Assembly (NCBI GenBank): GCA_025359985.1
Contig: JANYDB010000018.1
Coordinates: 1 to 64,000, forward strand
Source of the DNA: Burkholderiales bacterium
GTDB taxonomy: Bacteria; Pseudomonadota; Gammaproteobacteria; Burkholderiales; Usitatibacteraceae
Reading direction: 5' to 3'
Length of the DNA: 64,000 nt
A program made the translations under genes and the position numbers. The stretch's first letter is position 1, and each line of letters opens with the position of its first letter. Positions 29,552-39,016 of the stretch are shown piece after piece. The notes under the pieces were generated by a model. The model was not told the DNA's origin, made no database searches, and worked only from the letters and a program-made list of their open reading frames with translations.

Positions 29552-30277
29552 ATGATTCGCGCCATTATTATTGATGATGAGCGGCTGGCACGGGCTGAGC
29601 TTCGGCGTCTGCTGTTAGCGCATACCGAAATCGAAATCGTCGGCGAGGCAGCCCATATTGATGACGCGCTGCAACTTATTGAAGCATTGCAGCCGAACCT
29701 GATTTTTCTCGATGTACAAATGCCGGGAGGCAATGGATTTGATCTGCTGGCGCGGCTGGATACAGCGCCGGAGGTCATATTTACCACAGCCTTTGATGCT
29801 TATGCGCTAAAGGCTTTTGAAGTTAATGCGCTCGACTATCTGCAAAAACCGATTGAGTCCAAACGCCTTGCTGCGGCGCTGGATCGTGCCCGCCAACGTA
29901 GTCAGCCCCTCGGATTATTGCCGACCGCCATCCTGCATCAAAAACGCGCCGAGCATAAAATTTTTATAAAAGATGGGGACCGCTGCTGGTTTGTCGCTCT
30001 CGTTGACATCATGCTGTTTGAATCTGAGGGCAACTATGCTCGGGTTTATTTTCAGTCGCATCGGCCCCTGATGCTGCGTTCATTAAATCAGTTGGAGACG
30101 CGCCTTGATGCCACCCAGTTTTTTCGCGCCAATCGACGACAAATTATTAATCTGAATTTTATTAATACCGTTTCAGCAGCGGACTCCGGCGGGCTAACCA
30201 TCGTCATGAACAATGAGTTACGGATAGAGCTCTCACGCCGACGCGCCGCAGAATTCAGGGATATTTCCAGCCTGTAA
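29552..30277 (+). CDS. LytTR-family response regulator
   Basis: The 241-residue protein has a receiver domain with acidic pocket DDE (residues 8-10), phosphorylation site Asp54 in LIFLDVQMPGGNGFD, a Thr in TTAFDAYALKAFE and Lys in LDYLQKPIESK. A LytTR DNA-binding domain follows (about residues 140-241) with FFRANRRQIINLNFIN. It is the partner of the kinase just upstream. LytTR regulators bind direct repeats in promoters; no target was identified, but the adjacent hydrolase gene is a natural candidate. The gene converges on greA, with only 14 bases between the stops. Confidence 0.92.
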   Translation: MIRAIIIDDERLARAELRRLLLAHTEIEIVGEAAHIDDALQLIEALQPNLIFLDVQMPGGNGFDLLARLDTAPEVIFTTAFDAYALKAFEVNALDYLQKPIESKRLAAALDRARQRSQPLGLLPTAILHQKRAEHKIFIKDGDRCWFVALVDIMLFESEGNYARVYFQSHRPLMLRSLNQLETRLDATQFFRANRRQIINLNFINTVSAADSGGLTIVMNNELRIELSRRRAAEFRDISSL

Positions 30278-30291
30278 TCACCATGCAAAAA

Positions 30292-30777
30292 TTACAGATA
30301 CTTAACATCCATAATTTCATACTCCTTGACGCCGCCCGGTGCGCGCACCTCAACGACATCACCGGCATACTTGCCGATCATGGCGCGCGAGATAGGCGAT
30401 GAAAACGAAATTTTTCCCTGTTTGATATCCGCTTCATCTTCGCCGACAATTTGGTAAGTTACTTTTTCTCCGGACTCAACTTCCTCGAGATCAACGGTTG
30501 CGGCAAACACCACGCGGCCATCATCATCAAGCAGATGCGGATCAATAATTTGCGCGCTGGAGAGCTTGCTTTCCAGCTCCTGGATACGGCCTTCAATAAA
30601 GCCCTGCTTTTCTTTGGCTGCGTCGTATTCGGCATTTTCAGATAAATCGCCTTGCGCACGCGCTTCCGAAATAGCGTTGATAACGGCAGGGCGATCAACC
30701 GATTTCAAACGCTGCAATTCAGCCTTCAAGGCATTGGCACCGATAACGGTAAGAGGAACTTTTGCGAGACTGCTCAT
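30292..30777 (-). CDS. greA: Transcription elongation factor GreA
   Basis: GreA rescues backtracked RNA polymerase by stimulating transcript cleavage. The 161-residue protein has the N-terminal coiled coil with the tip acidic residues in [18 protein letters not shown] and the C-terminal domain with [23 protein letters not shown]. The track start at 30819 is replaced by ATG 30777, which has AGGAAAA in front and matches the usual length (about 158 residues). It follows carB on the same strand, as in many betaproteobacteria. Confidence 0.96.
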   Translation of the reverse strand: MSSLAKVPLTVIGANALKAELQRLKSVDRPAVINAISEARAQGDLSENAEYDAAKEKQGFIEGRIQELESKLSSAQIIDPHLLDDDGRVVFAATVDLEEVESGEKVTYQIVGEDEADIKQGKISFSSPISRAMIGKYAGDVVEVRAPGGVKEYEIMDVKYL

Positions 30778-30904
30778 GTTATTTTCCTGAAAAAATAGGG
30801 CCGGGCACGAACAGCGCACCCTTTTGTAAAATCGCTTGGTGACATGGAAATGATGTTGCTTAATTTAGAAAATTTTACTTTCGCTTTTATCTTTACCCGT
30901 AGCT

Positions 30905-33900
30905 TTACGCATTCACAATCAGTTTATGCAGGCTTTGCAAATCATAAACTTTCAATTCACTGATGTGCTGCATACCGGCACAAGCTGCCTTTGCACCTGC
31001 TATTGTTGTGTAGTAAGTGATGCGGCCTTGCAGGGCCGCATTACGGATCGCCCATGAATCACGAATCGAGCGCTTGTCTTCATCAACGGTATTGATGATA
31101 AGCGTGATTTCGCGGTTCTTGATCATATCGACAATATGCGGACGACCTTCTGCAACTTTATTGACGGGCGCAACCACCATGCCCACCTTGGTTAAATGCG
31201 CTGCCGTGCCTTTAGTTGCCACCACACTAAAGCCCAGTTCGATCAAGATACGCGCTACCTCTTCTGCTTTCACCTTATCGGCATTACGCACACTCAAAAA
31301 TGCTTTGCCTCCGATAGACAACTTTACACCCGCGCCCAATTGCGATTTCACGAACGCCTCGGCAAAAGTCTCGCCTACGCCCATGACTTCACCAGTCGAT
31401 TTCATTTCCGGGCCGAGGATGGTGTCAACGCCGGGAAATTTGATGAACGGAAACACCGCTTCTTTCACCGAGAAATAAGGTGGCGTGATTTCCCGGGTCG
31501 CGCCCTGTTCTTTCAGCGAGCGGCCCGCCATGCAGCGTGCGGCGATTTTCGCAAGTGGCAATCCAATCGCCTTCGATACAAACGGCACCGTCCGTGATGC
31601 TCGAGGATTGACTTCCAGTACATGAACTTTATCGATGCCGTTTTGGGTTTGGATCGCAAATTGCAAATTCATCAAGCCCACCACTTTTAGCGCGTGTGCG
31701 AGTGCGATCGTTTGACGACGCAATTCATCCTGCAATTCAGTCGAGAGCGAAAACGGTGGCAGCGAACACGCCGAGTCGCCCGAATGCACCCCCGCCTGCT
31801 CGATGTGTTCCATAATGCCGCCGATCAATACTTCACGACCGTCGCAAATCGCATCGACATCGACTTCAATCGCGTCGTTCAAAAAACGATCCAGCAGTAC
31901 CGGCGAATCATTTGACACCTTCACTGCTTCGCGCATGTAGCGCTCAAGATCCGATTCGATATGGATAATTTCCATTGCACGCCCGCCGAGTACATAGCTC
32001 GGACGCACCACCAGCGGATAACCGATTTCACGCGCCTTGATAATCGCTTCTTCATTGGTGCGCGCAGTACGATTCGGCGGCTGCAGCAAACCCAACTCGG
32101 TAATCAATTTTTGGAAACGTTCTCGATCTTCTGCCATATCAATCGCGTCCGGCGTGGTGCCAATAATCGGCACGCCATTGGCTTCCAACGCACGGGCCAA
32201 CTTCAGCGGCGTCTGCCCACCGAATTGCACAATCACGCCGATCGGTTTTTCAATCGCGACAATTTCGAGCACGTCTTCCAAAGTCAGCGGCTCAAAATAC
32301 AAACGATCTGAGGTGTCGTAATCAGTCGATACTGTTTCCGGATTGCAGTTGACCATGATGGTTTCGTAGCCATCTTCACGCAACGCAAGTGCTGCATGCA
32401 CGCAGCAATAATCGAACTCAATTCCCTGACCAATCCGATTCGGCCCACCGCCCAGAATCATAATTTTTTTATTATTGGTTGGATTCGATTCGCACTCTTC
32501 GTCATAGCTCGAATACATATATGCGGTCGAGGTTGAAAACTCCGCCGCACAGGTATCGACACGTTTGTATACTGGGCGAATATTAAAAGAATGGCGTCTG
32601 GCGCGGACTTCTGACTCTTTTTGCTTCAAGAGGTGCGCCAATCGGCGATCCGAGAAACCGCGGCGCTTGAGGTCACGCATTTCGGTCGCGTCAATTTCAG
32701 ACAGTGATTTTTTGTCGAGCGTTAACTCTATATCAACCAGTTCTTTTATCTGGGCTAAAAACCACGGATCGATTTTTGTATAACCAAATACTTCTTCCAA
32801 CGACATACCAATGCCAAACGCATCGGCCACGTACCAAAGCCGCTCGCCTCTGGGATACGCTAATTCATCGCCAATTTTTTCAGGGTCTACCGTTTTCAGA
32901 TTGAATCCATCGACACCCGCTTCCAAACCGCGCAACGCTTTTTGCAGCGACTCCTGAAAATTACGACCAATCGCCATCACCTCGCCGACGCTCTTCATTT
33001 GCGTGGTCAAACGATCATCAGCTTGCGGAAATTTTTCGAAAGCGAAGCGCGGGACTTTCGTCACTACATAATCAATGGAGGGCTCAAATGAGGCTGGTGT
33101 AGCGCCGCCAGTAATATCATTTTTTAATTCATCCAGGGTATAACCGACGGCCAACTTTGCCGCGACTTTTGCGATAGGGAAACCGGTCGCTTTCGAGGCC
33201 AACGCGGAAGAACGCGATACCCGCGGATTCATTTCGATCACAATCATGCGACCGTCTTGGGGGTTCACCGCGAACTGCACATTCGAGCCGCCCGTCTCCA
33301 CGCCCACTTCACGCAACACCGCAATCGAGGCGTTACGCATGATCTGATATTCCTTGTCGGTCAGCGTTTGTGCGGGCGCGACCGTGATCGAGTCCCCGGT
33401 ATGCACACCCATCGGATCAAGGTTTTCAATGGAGCAAATGATGATGCAGTTGTCCGCTTTATCGCGAACCACTTCCATCTCAAACTCTTTCCAACCGAGC
33501 AATGATTCTTCGATCAATAATTCTTTAGTCGGCGAGGCTTCAAGACCACGTTCGCAAATCTCGACAAATTCATCGCGGTTGTAAGCAATACCGCCGCCCG
33601 AACCACCCATCGTAAAGCTTGGCCGAATAATCGCCGGAAAGCCAATCGCGGTCTGCACTTGCAGCGCTTCTTCCATCGAGTGCGCAATCATCGAGCGCGC
33701 CGATGCGAGACCAATCTTAGTCATGGCCTGTTTAAATTTTTCGCGATCCTCTGCTTTATCAATTGCCTCGCGCGTGGCACCAATCATCTCGACATCGTAT
33801 TTCGCGAGCACGCCATGCTTCGCCAGATCCAGCGCGCAATTTAATGCAGTTTGCCCGCCCATGGTGGGCAGCAACGCATCAGGACGCTCTTTCTCAATAA

Positions 33901-34129
33901 TCTGCGCCACCACTTTCCACGTAATCGGCTCGATGTAAGTCACATCCGCCATGTTCGGATCCGTCATGATCGTAGCCGGATTTGAATTGACCAGAATGAC
34001 TTTGTAACCCTCGTCGCGCAGCGCTTTACACGCCTGCGCGCCCGAATAGTCGAACTCGCACGCCTGGCCGATAACAATCGGGCCTGCGCCGATGATGAGG
34101 ATGGATTTTATGTCGGTACGTTTAGGCAT
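30905..34129 (-). CDS. carB: Carbamoyl-phosphate synthase large subunit
   Basis: CarB makes carbamoyl phosphate from ammonia, bicarbonate and two ATP, for arginine and pyrimidine synthesis. The 1074 residues contain both ATP-grasp halves: an N-terminal half with [20 protein letters not shown] and [17 protein letters not shown], a second half with [16 protein letters not shown] and [14 protein letters not shown], and the C-terminal MGS-like allosteric domain from about residue 940. The ATG at 34129 lies inside the end of the upstream ORF6N gene (eight-base overlap) and has only a weak ribosome binding site, so its translation may depend on coupling. Confidence 0.97.
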   Translation of the reverse strand: MPKRTDIKSILIIGAGPIVIGQACEFDYSGAQACKALRDEGYKVILVNSNPATIMTDPNMADVTYIEPITWKVVAQIIEKERPDALLPTMGGQTALNCALDLAKHGVLAKYDVEMIGATREAIDKAEDREKFKQAMTKIGLASARSMIAHSMEEALQVQTAIGFPAIIRPSFTMGGSGGGIAYNRDEFVEICERGLEASPTKELLIEESLLGWKEFEMEVVRDKADNCIIICSIENLDPMGVHTGDSITVAPAQTLTDKEYQIMRNASIAVLREVGVETGGSNVQFAVNPQDGRMIVIEMNPRVSRSSALASKATGFPIAKVAAKLAVGYTLDELKNDITGGATPASFEPSIDYVVTKVPRFAFEKFPQADDRLTTQMKSVGEVMAIGRNFQESLQKALRGLEAGVDGFNLKTVDPEKIGDELAYPRGERLWYVADAFGIGMSLEEVFGYTKIDPWFLAQIKELVDIELTLDKKSLSEIDATEMRDLKRRGFSDRRLAHLLKQKESEVRARRHSFNIRPVYKRVDTCAAEFSTSTAYMYSSYDEECESNPTNNKKIMILGGGPNRIGQGIEFDYCCVHAALALREDGYETIMVNCNPETVSTDYDTSDRLYFEPLTLEDVLEIVAIEKPIGVIVQFGGQTPLKLARALEANGVPIIGTTPDAIDMAEDRERFQKLITELGLLQPPNRTARTNEEAIIKAREIGYPLVVRPSYVLGGRAMEIIHIESDLERYMREAVKVSNDSPVLLDRFLNDAIEVDVDAICDGREVLIGGIMEHIEQAGVHSGDSACSLPPFSLSTELQDELRRQTIALAHALKVVGLMNLQFAIQTQNGIDKVHVLEVNPRASRTVPFVSKAIGLPLAKIAARCMAGRSLKEQGATREITPPYFSVKEAVFPFIKFPGVDTILGPEMKSTGEVMGVGETFAEAFVKSQLGAGVKLSIGGKAFLSVRNADKVKAEEVARILIELGFSVVATKGTAAHLTKVGMVVAPVNKVAEGRPHIVDMIKNREITLIINTVDEDKRSIRDSWAIRNAALQGRITYYTTIAGAKAACAGMQHISELKVYDLQSLHKLIVNA

Positions 34130-34734
34130 AATTTGAGCAAGGTTTCAGGTAAATCCAATTTTGCGTTTTTGCACGAGCAGTGGCAGGTTTAGTTTTTATA
34201 TGAGTGTCCATCAATTCACCAATCGCTTTGAACACGACGGCATTCTGTTCGTCGTACTCCGCTTCCATGTCGGCAACTTTGCGCCGAAGTTTTTGGTTAC
34301 CTTCAATCAGGTTTCGCATAGGGATGAACGCATACATGATTTCAATATTTACTGGGACAACGCGTGGGCTGCGCAGCGCACTTGAAAGCATGGCAACGCC
34401 TTTTTTTGCTGAAGGCGTAGCGTAATTTGCGGATGCCGCCTCGACCGCTTTGATTTGCAAGCTGAAACATAAAGTCGCTCGGGAAACGATTACTATTCCG
34501 CTGCACCGCCTGCATAATAACTTTGGTCTCAACGCGATATAACGCTGCGAGGTCTTGCGCAAACATCACACGTATACCGTGAACAACAGAAATTTTTGAG
34601 CGCACCACTTGATACTTGACGAGTGCTTGCTGAACCGTCAGTGTTTTAATGGCCGCTTTGGTGCCCACCTTGGCTATTGCCTTGACAACCTTAGCGACCT
34701 TAACAACCTTGACGTCCTCAACCGCATTAACCAC
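34122..34734 (-). pseudogene. ORF6N-domain protein, frameshifted, between carA and carB
   Basis: Two ORFs in different frames (34342-34734 and 34122-34562) form one ORF6N-type protein. The first part reads SKISVVHGIRVMFAQDLAAL, then YRVETKVIMQAVQRNSNRFP and SDFMFQL. The second reads KKGVAMLSSALRSPRVVPVN, then IMYAFIPMRNLIEGNQKL and a coiled-coil tail. The frame changes at an A7 run in the coding strand (34401-34407); removing one A would join LRYAFSKK to GVAML, the family's usual continuation. ORF6N domains are best known from phage antirepressor-like and DNA-binding proteins. The proposed GTG start overlaps the carA stop and the end overlaps carB. The N terminus holds a Lys/Val repeat encoded by 9-base units. 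It may be a true frameshift, a sequencing error or slippage-expressed. Confidence 0.75.
34681..34716 (-). repeat. Imperfect 9-base repeats at the ORF6N gene start
   Basis: Four consecutive 9-base units on the plus strand (CTTGACAAC, CTTAGCGAC, CTTAACAAC, CTTGACGTC) encode the low-complexity VKVVKVAKVVKA-like start of the ORF6N product on the minus strand. The pattern suggests expansion by slippage. Confidence 0.6.
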
Positions 34735-35869
34735 GCGCTGTCTCCATCATCGCCACAAACTTGTCAAACAAATACCCTACCTCATGCGGGCCAGGGCTCG
34801 CTTCCGGATGCCCTTGAAAACTGAACGCACGTTTATCGGTGCGCTCAATGCCTTGGCAAGTGCCGTCAAATAACGATATATGCGTAATGCGAACATTTGC
34901 AGATAGCGTGGATTCATCCACCGCGAAGCCGTGATTCTGGCTGGTGATGTAAACTTTTTTTGTCTCCAAATCCTGTACCGGATGGTTGGCACCGTGATGG
35001 CCGAATTTCATTTTCATGGTCTTCGCGCCCGATGCGAGTCCAAGTAACTGGTGGCCTAAACAAATGCCAAAAACAGGAACATCGTTGGTGATGATTTCCT
35101 GAATTGCTTTGATCGCGTAGTCACAGGGCTCAGGATCACCGGGGCCGTTAGAGAGGAATACACCGTCGGGCTTTAACGCCAGCGCCTCAGCGCTGGAGGC
35201 TTCGGCAGGCAATACGGTAACCTTGCAACCGCGATCTGCCAGCATGCGCAAAATATTGTGTTTTATGCCGTAATCGAATGCAACAACATGAAATTTCGTA
35301 TTTTCAATTGCTTTGAAACCCAAGCCCAGCGCCCAGGTTGAGCTGTTCCATTCATAGGGCTCGGTACATGAAACTACTTTCGCTAAATCCAGACCAGACA
35401 TAGCAGGTGCGGCGTTGGCCAAGGCATGTGCTTTTTTGATCGCCGCATCATTATGCGAGCCGCTTAAAATGCAGCCATTTTGTGCACCTTTTTCACGTAT
35501 CAGTCGTGTCAGACGCCGCGTGTCGATCTGCGCAATGGCCACCACCTTATTCCGCTTCAAATATTGCGGCAATGTTTCTGTCATGCGCCAGTTGGAGGCC
35601 AGCGTCGGCAGGTCTCTGATAATCAAACCAGCTGCGTATGTTTTGTTTGATTCTGCATCTTCCGGGTTGGCGCCGGTATTGCCGATATGAGGATAAGTCA
35701 GCGTGACCATTTGTCCCTGATAAGACGGATCGGTCAGGATTTCCTGATACCCAGTCATTGCCGTGTTAAACACGATCTCACCGATACCGGTTCCATCAGC
35801 GCCGACTGAAACGCCCTTGAATACCGAGCCGTCTGAAAGAACCAGAAGAGCGGGCAACGAATTCAGCAA
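34727..35869 (-). CDS. carA: Carbamoyl-phosphate synthase small subunit (glutaminase)
   Basis: CarA hydrolyses glutamine and feeds ammonia to CarB. The N-terminal domain has [20 protein letters not shown]. The class I glutaminase domain has the nucleophile Cys in [15 protein letters not shown] and the His-Glu pair in [11 protein letters not shown]. The track start (35908) falls directly after a terminator-like T7 run and has no ribosome binding site. A TTG at 35869, six bases after GGAG, gives a 380-residue protein that begins like Escherichia coli CarA, which also uses UUG; ATG 35881 is the alternative. Upstream lie a promoter and attenuator-like hairpin. Downstream the gene overlaps the ORF6N gene. 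Confidence 0.94.
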   Translation of the reverse strand: MLNSLPALLVLSDGSVFKGVSVGADGTGIGEIVFNTAMTGYQEILTDPSYQGQMVTLTYPHIGNTGANPEDAESNKTYAAGLIIRDLPTLASNWRMTETLPQYLKRNKVVAIAQIDTRRLTRLIREKGAQNGCILSGSHNDAAIKKAHALANAAPAMSGLDLAKVVSCTEPYEWNSSTWALGLGFKAIENTKFHVVAFDYGIKHNILRMLADRGCKVTVLPAEASSAEALALKPDGVFLSNGPGDPEPCDYAIKAIQEIITNDVPVFGICLGHQLLGLASGAKTMKMKFGHHGANHPVQDLETKKVYITSQNHGFAVDESTLSANVRITHISLFDGTCQGIERTDKRAFSFQGHPEASPGPHEVGYLFDKFVAMMETARG

Positions 35870-35908
35870 GGGCAACTCCATGAAAAACATGAGGGAAATC
35901 GAGGGCAT

Positions 35909-35957
35909 AAAAAAAGGGAAAGGCCATAAGCTATTGAATTAAGCCCGGCGCTTTCCC
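35909..35957 (-). terminator. Intrinsic terminator-like hairpin in the carA leader (possible attenuator)
   Basis: On the minus strand GGGAAAG (35957-35951) pairs with CTTTCCC (35922-35916), extended by GGC/GCC with one bulged base, and is followed at once by seven T residues (35915-35909). The hairpin ends about 40 bases before the likely carA start and is downstream of the promoter at 35988-36016, so it sits in the carA transcript rather than only ending dapB. Confidence 0.65.
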
Positions 35958-35987
35958 GCGTTTTTATTACTTCGCGATTAAAGAAAG

Positions 35988-36016
35988 AGTCTACCCGAAA
36001 AGCGGCTTTCAGGCAA
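35988..36016 (-). promoter_or_regulatory. Predicted sigma-70 promoter for carA
   Basis: On the minus strand TTGCCT (36016-36011) and TAGACT (35993-35988) are separated by 17 bases, a good match to -35 and -10 elements. The spacer holds a near-palindrome, GAAAGCCGCTTTTC, that could be an operator. Start of transcription would be near 35981, leaving a leader of about 110 bases before the proposed UUG start. Confidence 0.6.
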
Positions 36017-36081
36017 TTACATAAGTGAGGAATAAACTTTTCTGCAGACTATTTCCAGCTTTATTCAGCCCTCATTCAGCA

Positions 36082-36867
36082 CTACTTCAATCCTAAAACA
36101 TCTTGCATATCGAAGAGGCCCACTTTTCTGTTCGCCAAAAACTTCGCTGCACGCATTGCACCTTCGGCATAATTCTCGCGCGATGATGATTTATGTGTGA
36201 TCTCGATGCGCTCGCCCGCGCCAGCAAAATAAACCGTGTGATCACCGATGATATCGCCTGCACGCACCACAGAAAAACCGATATCACCTGATTTTCTGGC
36301 GCCCGCCAGGCCATGCCGGTTATAGATACCAACCTCGGCCAATGATTGACCGCGTGCCAGCGCCGCGATCTCACCCAATTTCAGCGCGGTGCCCGAAGGC
36401 GCATCAACTTTCATTTTATGGTGCGCTTCAAAAACCTCAATATCGTAATCAGTGCCTAGCGATTTTGCCGCTAACTCAACCAGCTTCATAGTGACGTTTA
36501 CGCCGATGCTCATATTGGGCGCCAATACGATTGCGATAGATTCTGCGAATAGGGCAATCGCCCGCTTGTCGGCAGCACTAAAACCGGTGGTGCCAATCAC
36601 GGCATTTACGCCATTGCGATGGCAGGCTGCGAGATGCGTCATGCTGCCTTCAGGGCGCGTAAAGTCGATGAGTACGTCACTATTGGTGAGGGCGGCGTCA
36701 AGATCTGCACTCACCATAACGCCGTTCACCTGGGTGCCAACGAGCGGACTGGCAGCATGTTCAAGGGCCGCTGCAAGCGCAACATGGTGATCGAGCGTCG
36801 CGGCGGTCAGTAGCGCCCGCCCCATCCGCCCACCAGCGCCCGTTATCGCGAGGCTGATTATGCTCAT
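36082..36867 (-). CDS. dapB: 4-hydroxy-tetrahydrodipicolinate reductase
   Basis: DapB carries out an NAD(P)H-dependent step of lysine and meso-diaminopimelate synthesis. The 261-residue protein starts MSIISLAITGAGGRMGRAL (nucleotide-binding), has VIGTTGFSAADK, APNMSIGVNV, and the substrate-binding EAHHKMKVDAPSGTALKLGE with the catalytic His and Lys near residue 150, plus IGDHTVYFAGAGERIEITH. It lies just downstream of bamE (12 bases), on the same strand, in the conserved fur-bamE-dapB-carAB order. Confidence 0.97.
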   Translation of the reverse strand: MSIISLAITGAGGRMGRALLTAATLDHHVALAAALEHAASPLVGTQVNGVMVSADLDAALTNSDVLIDFTRPEGSMTHLAACHRNGVNAVIGTTGFSAADKRAIALFAESIAIVLAPNMSIGVNVTMKLVELAAKSLGTDYDIEVFEAHHKMKVDAPSGTALKLGEIAALARGQSLAEVGIYNRHGLAGARKSGDIGFSVVRAGDIIGDHTVYFAGAGERIEITHKSSSRENYAEGAMRAAKFLANRKVGLFDMQDVLGLK

Positions 36868-36879
36868 GCGCGATAGGCC

Positions 36880-37308
36880 CTAGGATTTAGGCGGTGGTGC
36901 GCCAGGCGGCGTGGCATTGGGTGTTCTACGACGCTCGCCACCACCCGTCAAGATCTCGACTGGCGATGCCAAACCATCAATTCGGGCTACTTTTTCATTT
37001 TCAAAATAGACGGTTACTTGAAACCGTTCTTTGTCTCTACCAAACGGGCCATATTTGGTAGCACGATCATCGCTGAAGTAATAATCCCATCGATTGGCAT
37101 GAAAGACGTCCTGTAATAAGGGCGTGCCCAGCGTATTACGCACATCAAGCCGGGACATGCCGGTTTTGACCTTAGCCACTTGCTCCTGAGTGACCAGATT
37201 GCCCTGCTGTATATCGATTTTATAAACACCAAAACCTGCGCAGCCAGCCAATATCAACAACGTCACCGCCGCGATTGAGGTTTTAATTAAAGTAACAGTA
37301 CCGTTCAT
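36880..37308 (-). CDS. bamE: Outer membrane protein assembly factor BamE
   Basis: BamE is a small outer-membrane lipoprotein of the BAM complex that folds beta-barrel proteins. The signal peptide ends in the lipobox LILAGC with Cys23. The mature part shows the SmpA/OmlA pattern: IDIQQGNLVTQEQVAKVKTG, then SRLDVRNTLGTPLLQDVFHA and RWDYYF. The 142 residues include a Pro/Gly/Arg-rich tail of about 25 residues beyond the domain. The gene is divergent from fur, the standard betaproteobacterial arrangement. Confidence 0.94.
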   Translation of the reverse strand: MNGTVTLIKTSIAAVTLLILAGCAGFGVYKIDIQQGNLVTQEQVAKVKTGMSRLDVRNTLGTPLLQDVFHANRWDYYFSDDRATKYGPFGRDKERFQVTVYFENEKVARIDGLASPVEILTGGGERRRTPNATPPGAPPPKS

Positions 37309-37409
37309 GCGTGTCCCTGAATTCGTTTTTCACAACAGCAGATTATAACTTACAGCGCCACCCGACTATTAAAACAACCAAGCGCGGGAGAACGCCAAAA
37401 AGGCTTATG

Positions 37410-37427
37410 ATAATCTCGTATGATTAT
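37410..37427. promoter_or_regulatory. AT-rich dyad in the bamE-fur intergenic region
   Basis: ATAATC (37410-37415) and GATTAT (37422-37427) form an inverted repeat in a GATAAT-rich stretch. It loosely resembles a Fur box, and fur autoregulation is common, but the match is weak and the location, about 105 bases before the fur ATG, fits either divergent gene. Confidence 0.3.
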
Positions 37428-37530
37428 TATTGCGAAGTTGTATGCAGTTGCTTGTAATTACCTGTAGGTTGCTCATCGTTACTCATCATCATTTATACGT
37501 TACTTTAATATCAAGACTGCCCATATCGAT

Positions 37531-37968
37531 ATGTCAGAATCCAAAGATTTACGCAATATCGGCTTAAAGGCCACCTTGCCACGGCTAAAGGTGCTTGAGC
37601 TCTTTCAAACCTCAGCACAACGTCATATGTCTGCTGAGGATGTTTATAAACTTCTGTTGAATGAAAACGCCGATATTGGCCTTGCCACGGTCTACCGTGT
37701 GTTGACGCAATTTGAGCAGGCTGGTCTCTTGATGCGCCACCACTTTGAGAGTGGCAAGGCGGTGTTTGAGCTAAATGAAGGCACTCATCATGATCATCTG
37801 GTTTGCCTGCAGTGCGGTAAGGTTGAAGAATTCTACGATCCGGAAATTGAAAAACGCCAAATCAGAATCGCCAAAGATCGCGGCTTCCATATTCACGATC
37901 ATTCGCTGTATTTATACGCAGATTGCACCAAAACAAATTGCCCTAACAAATCATCTGCGAGCAGTTAG
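37531..37968 (+). CDS. fur: Ferric uptake regulator Fur
   Basis: Fur is the iron-responsive DNA-binding repressor. The 145-residue protein has the winged helix (about residues 1-85) with [25 protein letters not shown] and [19 protein letters not shown]. The dimerisation domain follows with the metal-site cluster [17 protein letters not shown] second Cys pair, DCTKTNCP, lies at the C terminus. It is divergent from bamE and followed 62 bases later by the RNase gene. Confidence 0.96.
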   Translation: MSESKDLRNIGLKATLPRLKVLELFQTSAQRHMSAEDVYKLLLNENADIGLATVYRVLTQFEQAGLLMRHHFESGKAVFELNEGTHHDHLVCLQCGKVEEFYDPEIEKRQIRIAKDRGFHIHDHSLYLYADCTKTNCPNKSSASS

Positions 37969-38030
37969 CGTCCTGAGCTTGTGCTGATTCCCGGCTCACC
38001 TCCCTACCCCACACCAAAAGGAGTTTCACG

Positions 38031-38465
38031 GTGTCGTCACATGTTTCCCTAAAAAATTTAAGCCCAACCCGCAAACTGTTAAGTGCCTGCATTTTTGTTC
38101 TGCTGGTAGCGGGTGTCGTGATCGGCATTCAACCCAGCCAGGCTCGCGAATCGACCGCTCCAAAATTCGGTGATTTCCCACTGGTGCTGTTGGCTGATAT
38201 GCCCAGAGAAGCGCGTGAAACCTTGAGCCTAGTCCGCAAAGGCGGGCCATTCCCCTACAGTCAGGATGGTGTGGTGTTCAGTAATCGTGAACGCGCGCTG
38301 TTCAAACAACCACGTGGCTACTATCACGAGTACACCGTAAAAACGCCTGGAACACGAACCCGTGGCGCACGGCGCATTGTCTGCGGTGGCAATCCCAAGG
38401 CAGCGCCTAATGAATGTTTTTATACCGACAATCATTATGAATCCTTCCGCAAAATAAAAGAATAG
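38031..38465 (+). CDS. Secreted barnase-type ribonuclease (N1/T1 family)
   Basis: The 144-residue product has a signal peptide or membrane anchor (hydrophobic stretch about residues 17-35, ending near PSQARES). A microbial RNase domain follows with LVRKGGPFPYSQDGVVFSNR and EYTVKTPGTRTRGARRIVCGG. The expected catalytic set is visible: Glu in REYTV-type EYTV, Arg in ARRIV and the C-terminal His in DNHYESF. These enzymes cut RNA preferentially after guanine. The GTG start has AAGGAG seven bases upstream. The stop is eight bases before the barstar-like gene, the classical toxin/inhibitor pairing. Confidence 0.85.
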   Translation: MSSHVSLKNLSPTRKLLSACIFVLLVAGVVIGIQPSQARESTAPKFGDFPLVLLADMPREARETLSLVRKGGPFPYSQDGVVFSNRERALFKQPRGYYHEYTVKTPGTRTRGARRIVCGGNPKAAPNECFYTDNHYESFRKIKE

Positions 38466-38473
38466 GACGCCCC

Positions 38474-38926
38474 ATGTCTTCACCGGAACTCAACACCCTG
38501 CTTGCTCTTGATAAGCCCAACGGTGTTTATTGGCTTAAAATGCACGCCAAAGTAGCTGAGCTGAGCAAACTTGCTCACGCTAAAAAACTCGCCTTCTTTC
38601 ACCTGGAAGGCCAGAAAATAGAAAAGAAGGAGCAGTTCCTGAATCACGCTGCGGTCGCCATGAGTTTTCCGGATGACTTTGGCAAAAACTGGGATGCGTT
38701 CTACGATTGTCTGACCGATATGGAATGGCTGGACGATGATAAAAATAATGCCGGATATGCTATTTATTTTGATCACACCGACGGCTTTTCAGCTCATCAT
38801 GAGAGTCAACTTGAGACCGTTATCGAGCTGTTCCAGGACGCCGTCGATTACTGGAAGACCGAAGGGAAATCGATGGTGGTATTGCTCTCGGGTGATCATG
38901 CGCCTGCGGGAATCGAAAAGCTTTGA
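38474..38926 (+). CDS. Barstar-like RNase inhibitor
   Basis: The 150-residue cytoplasmic protein has the barstar fold signature: LAFFHLEGQKIEKKEQFLNH (strand and inhibitor helix) followed by FPDDFGKNWDAFYDCLTDMEW, where Asp and Trp residues normally plug the RNase active site. It lies immediately after the secreted RNase gene, so it should protect the producer from its own enzyme before export. It has no signal peptide. It is longer than Bacillus barstar (90 residues), with extra N-terminal sequence. Confidence 0.88.
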   Translation: MSSPELNTLLALDKPNGVYWLKMHAKVAELSKLAHAKKLAFFHLEGQKIEKKEQFLNHAAVAMSFPDDFGKNWDAFYDCLTDMEWLDDDKNNAGYAIYFDHTDGFSAHHESQLETVIELFQDAVDYWKTEGKSMVVLLSGDHAPAGIEKL

Positions 38927-39016
38927 GTGCAACCCTCAGTAGCAACCCTCATTAGCAAGCCGCTGTAGCAGCCGACACCAGCAGCCCGCAATGGCTACAG
39001 CCACATCAGCGCCAGC

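Noticed and set aside
38935-39010. Direct repeats GCAACCCTCA and a TGTAGC/GCTACA dyad after barstar
   Set aside because: Only two short copies and a long loop; insufficient to call a terminator or repeat family.
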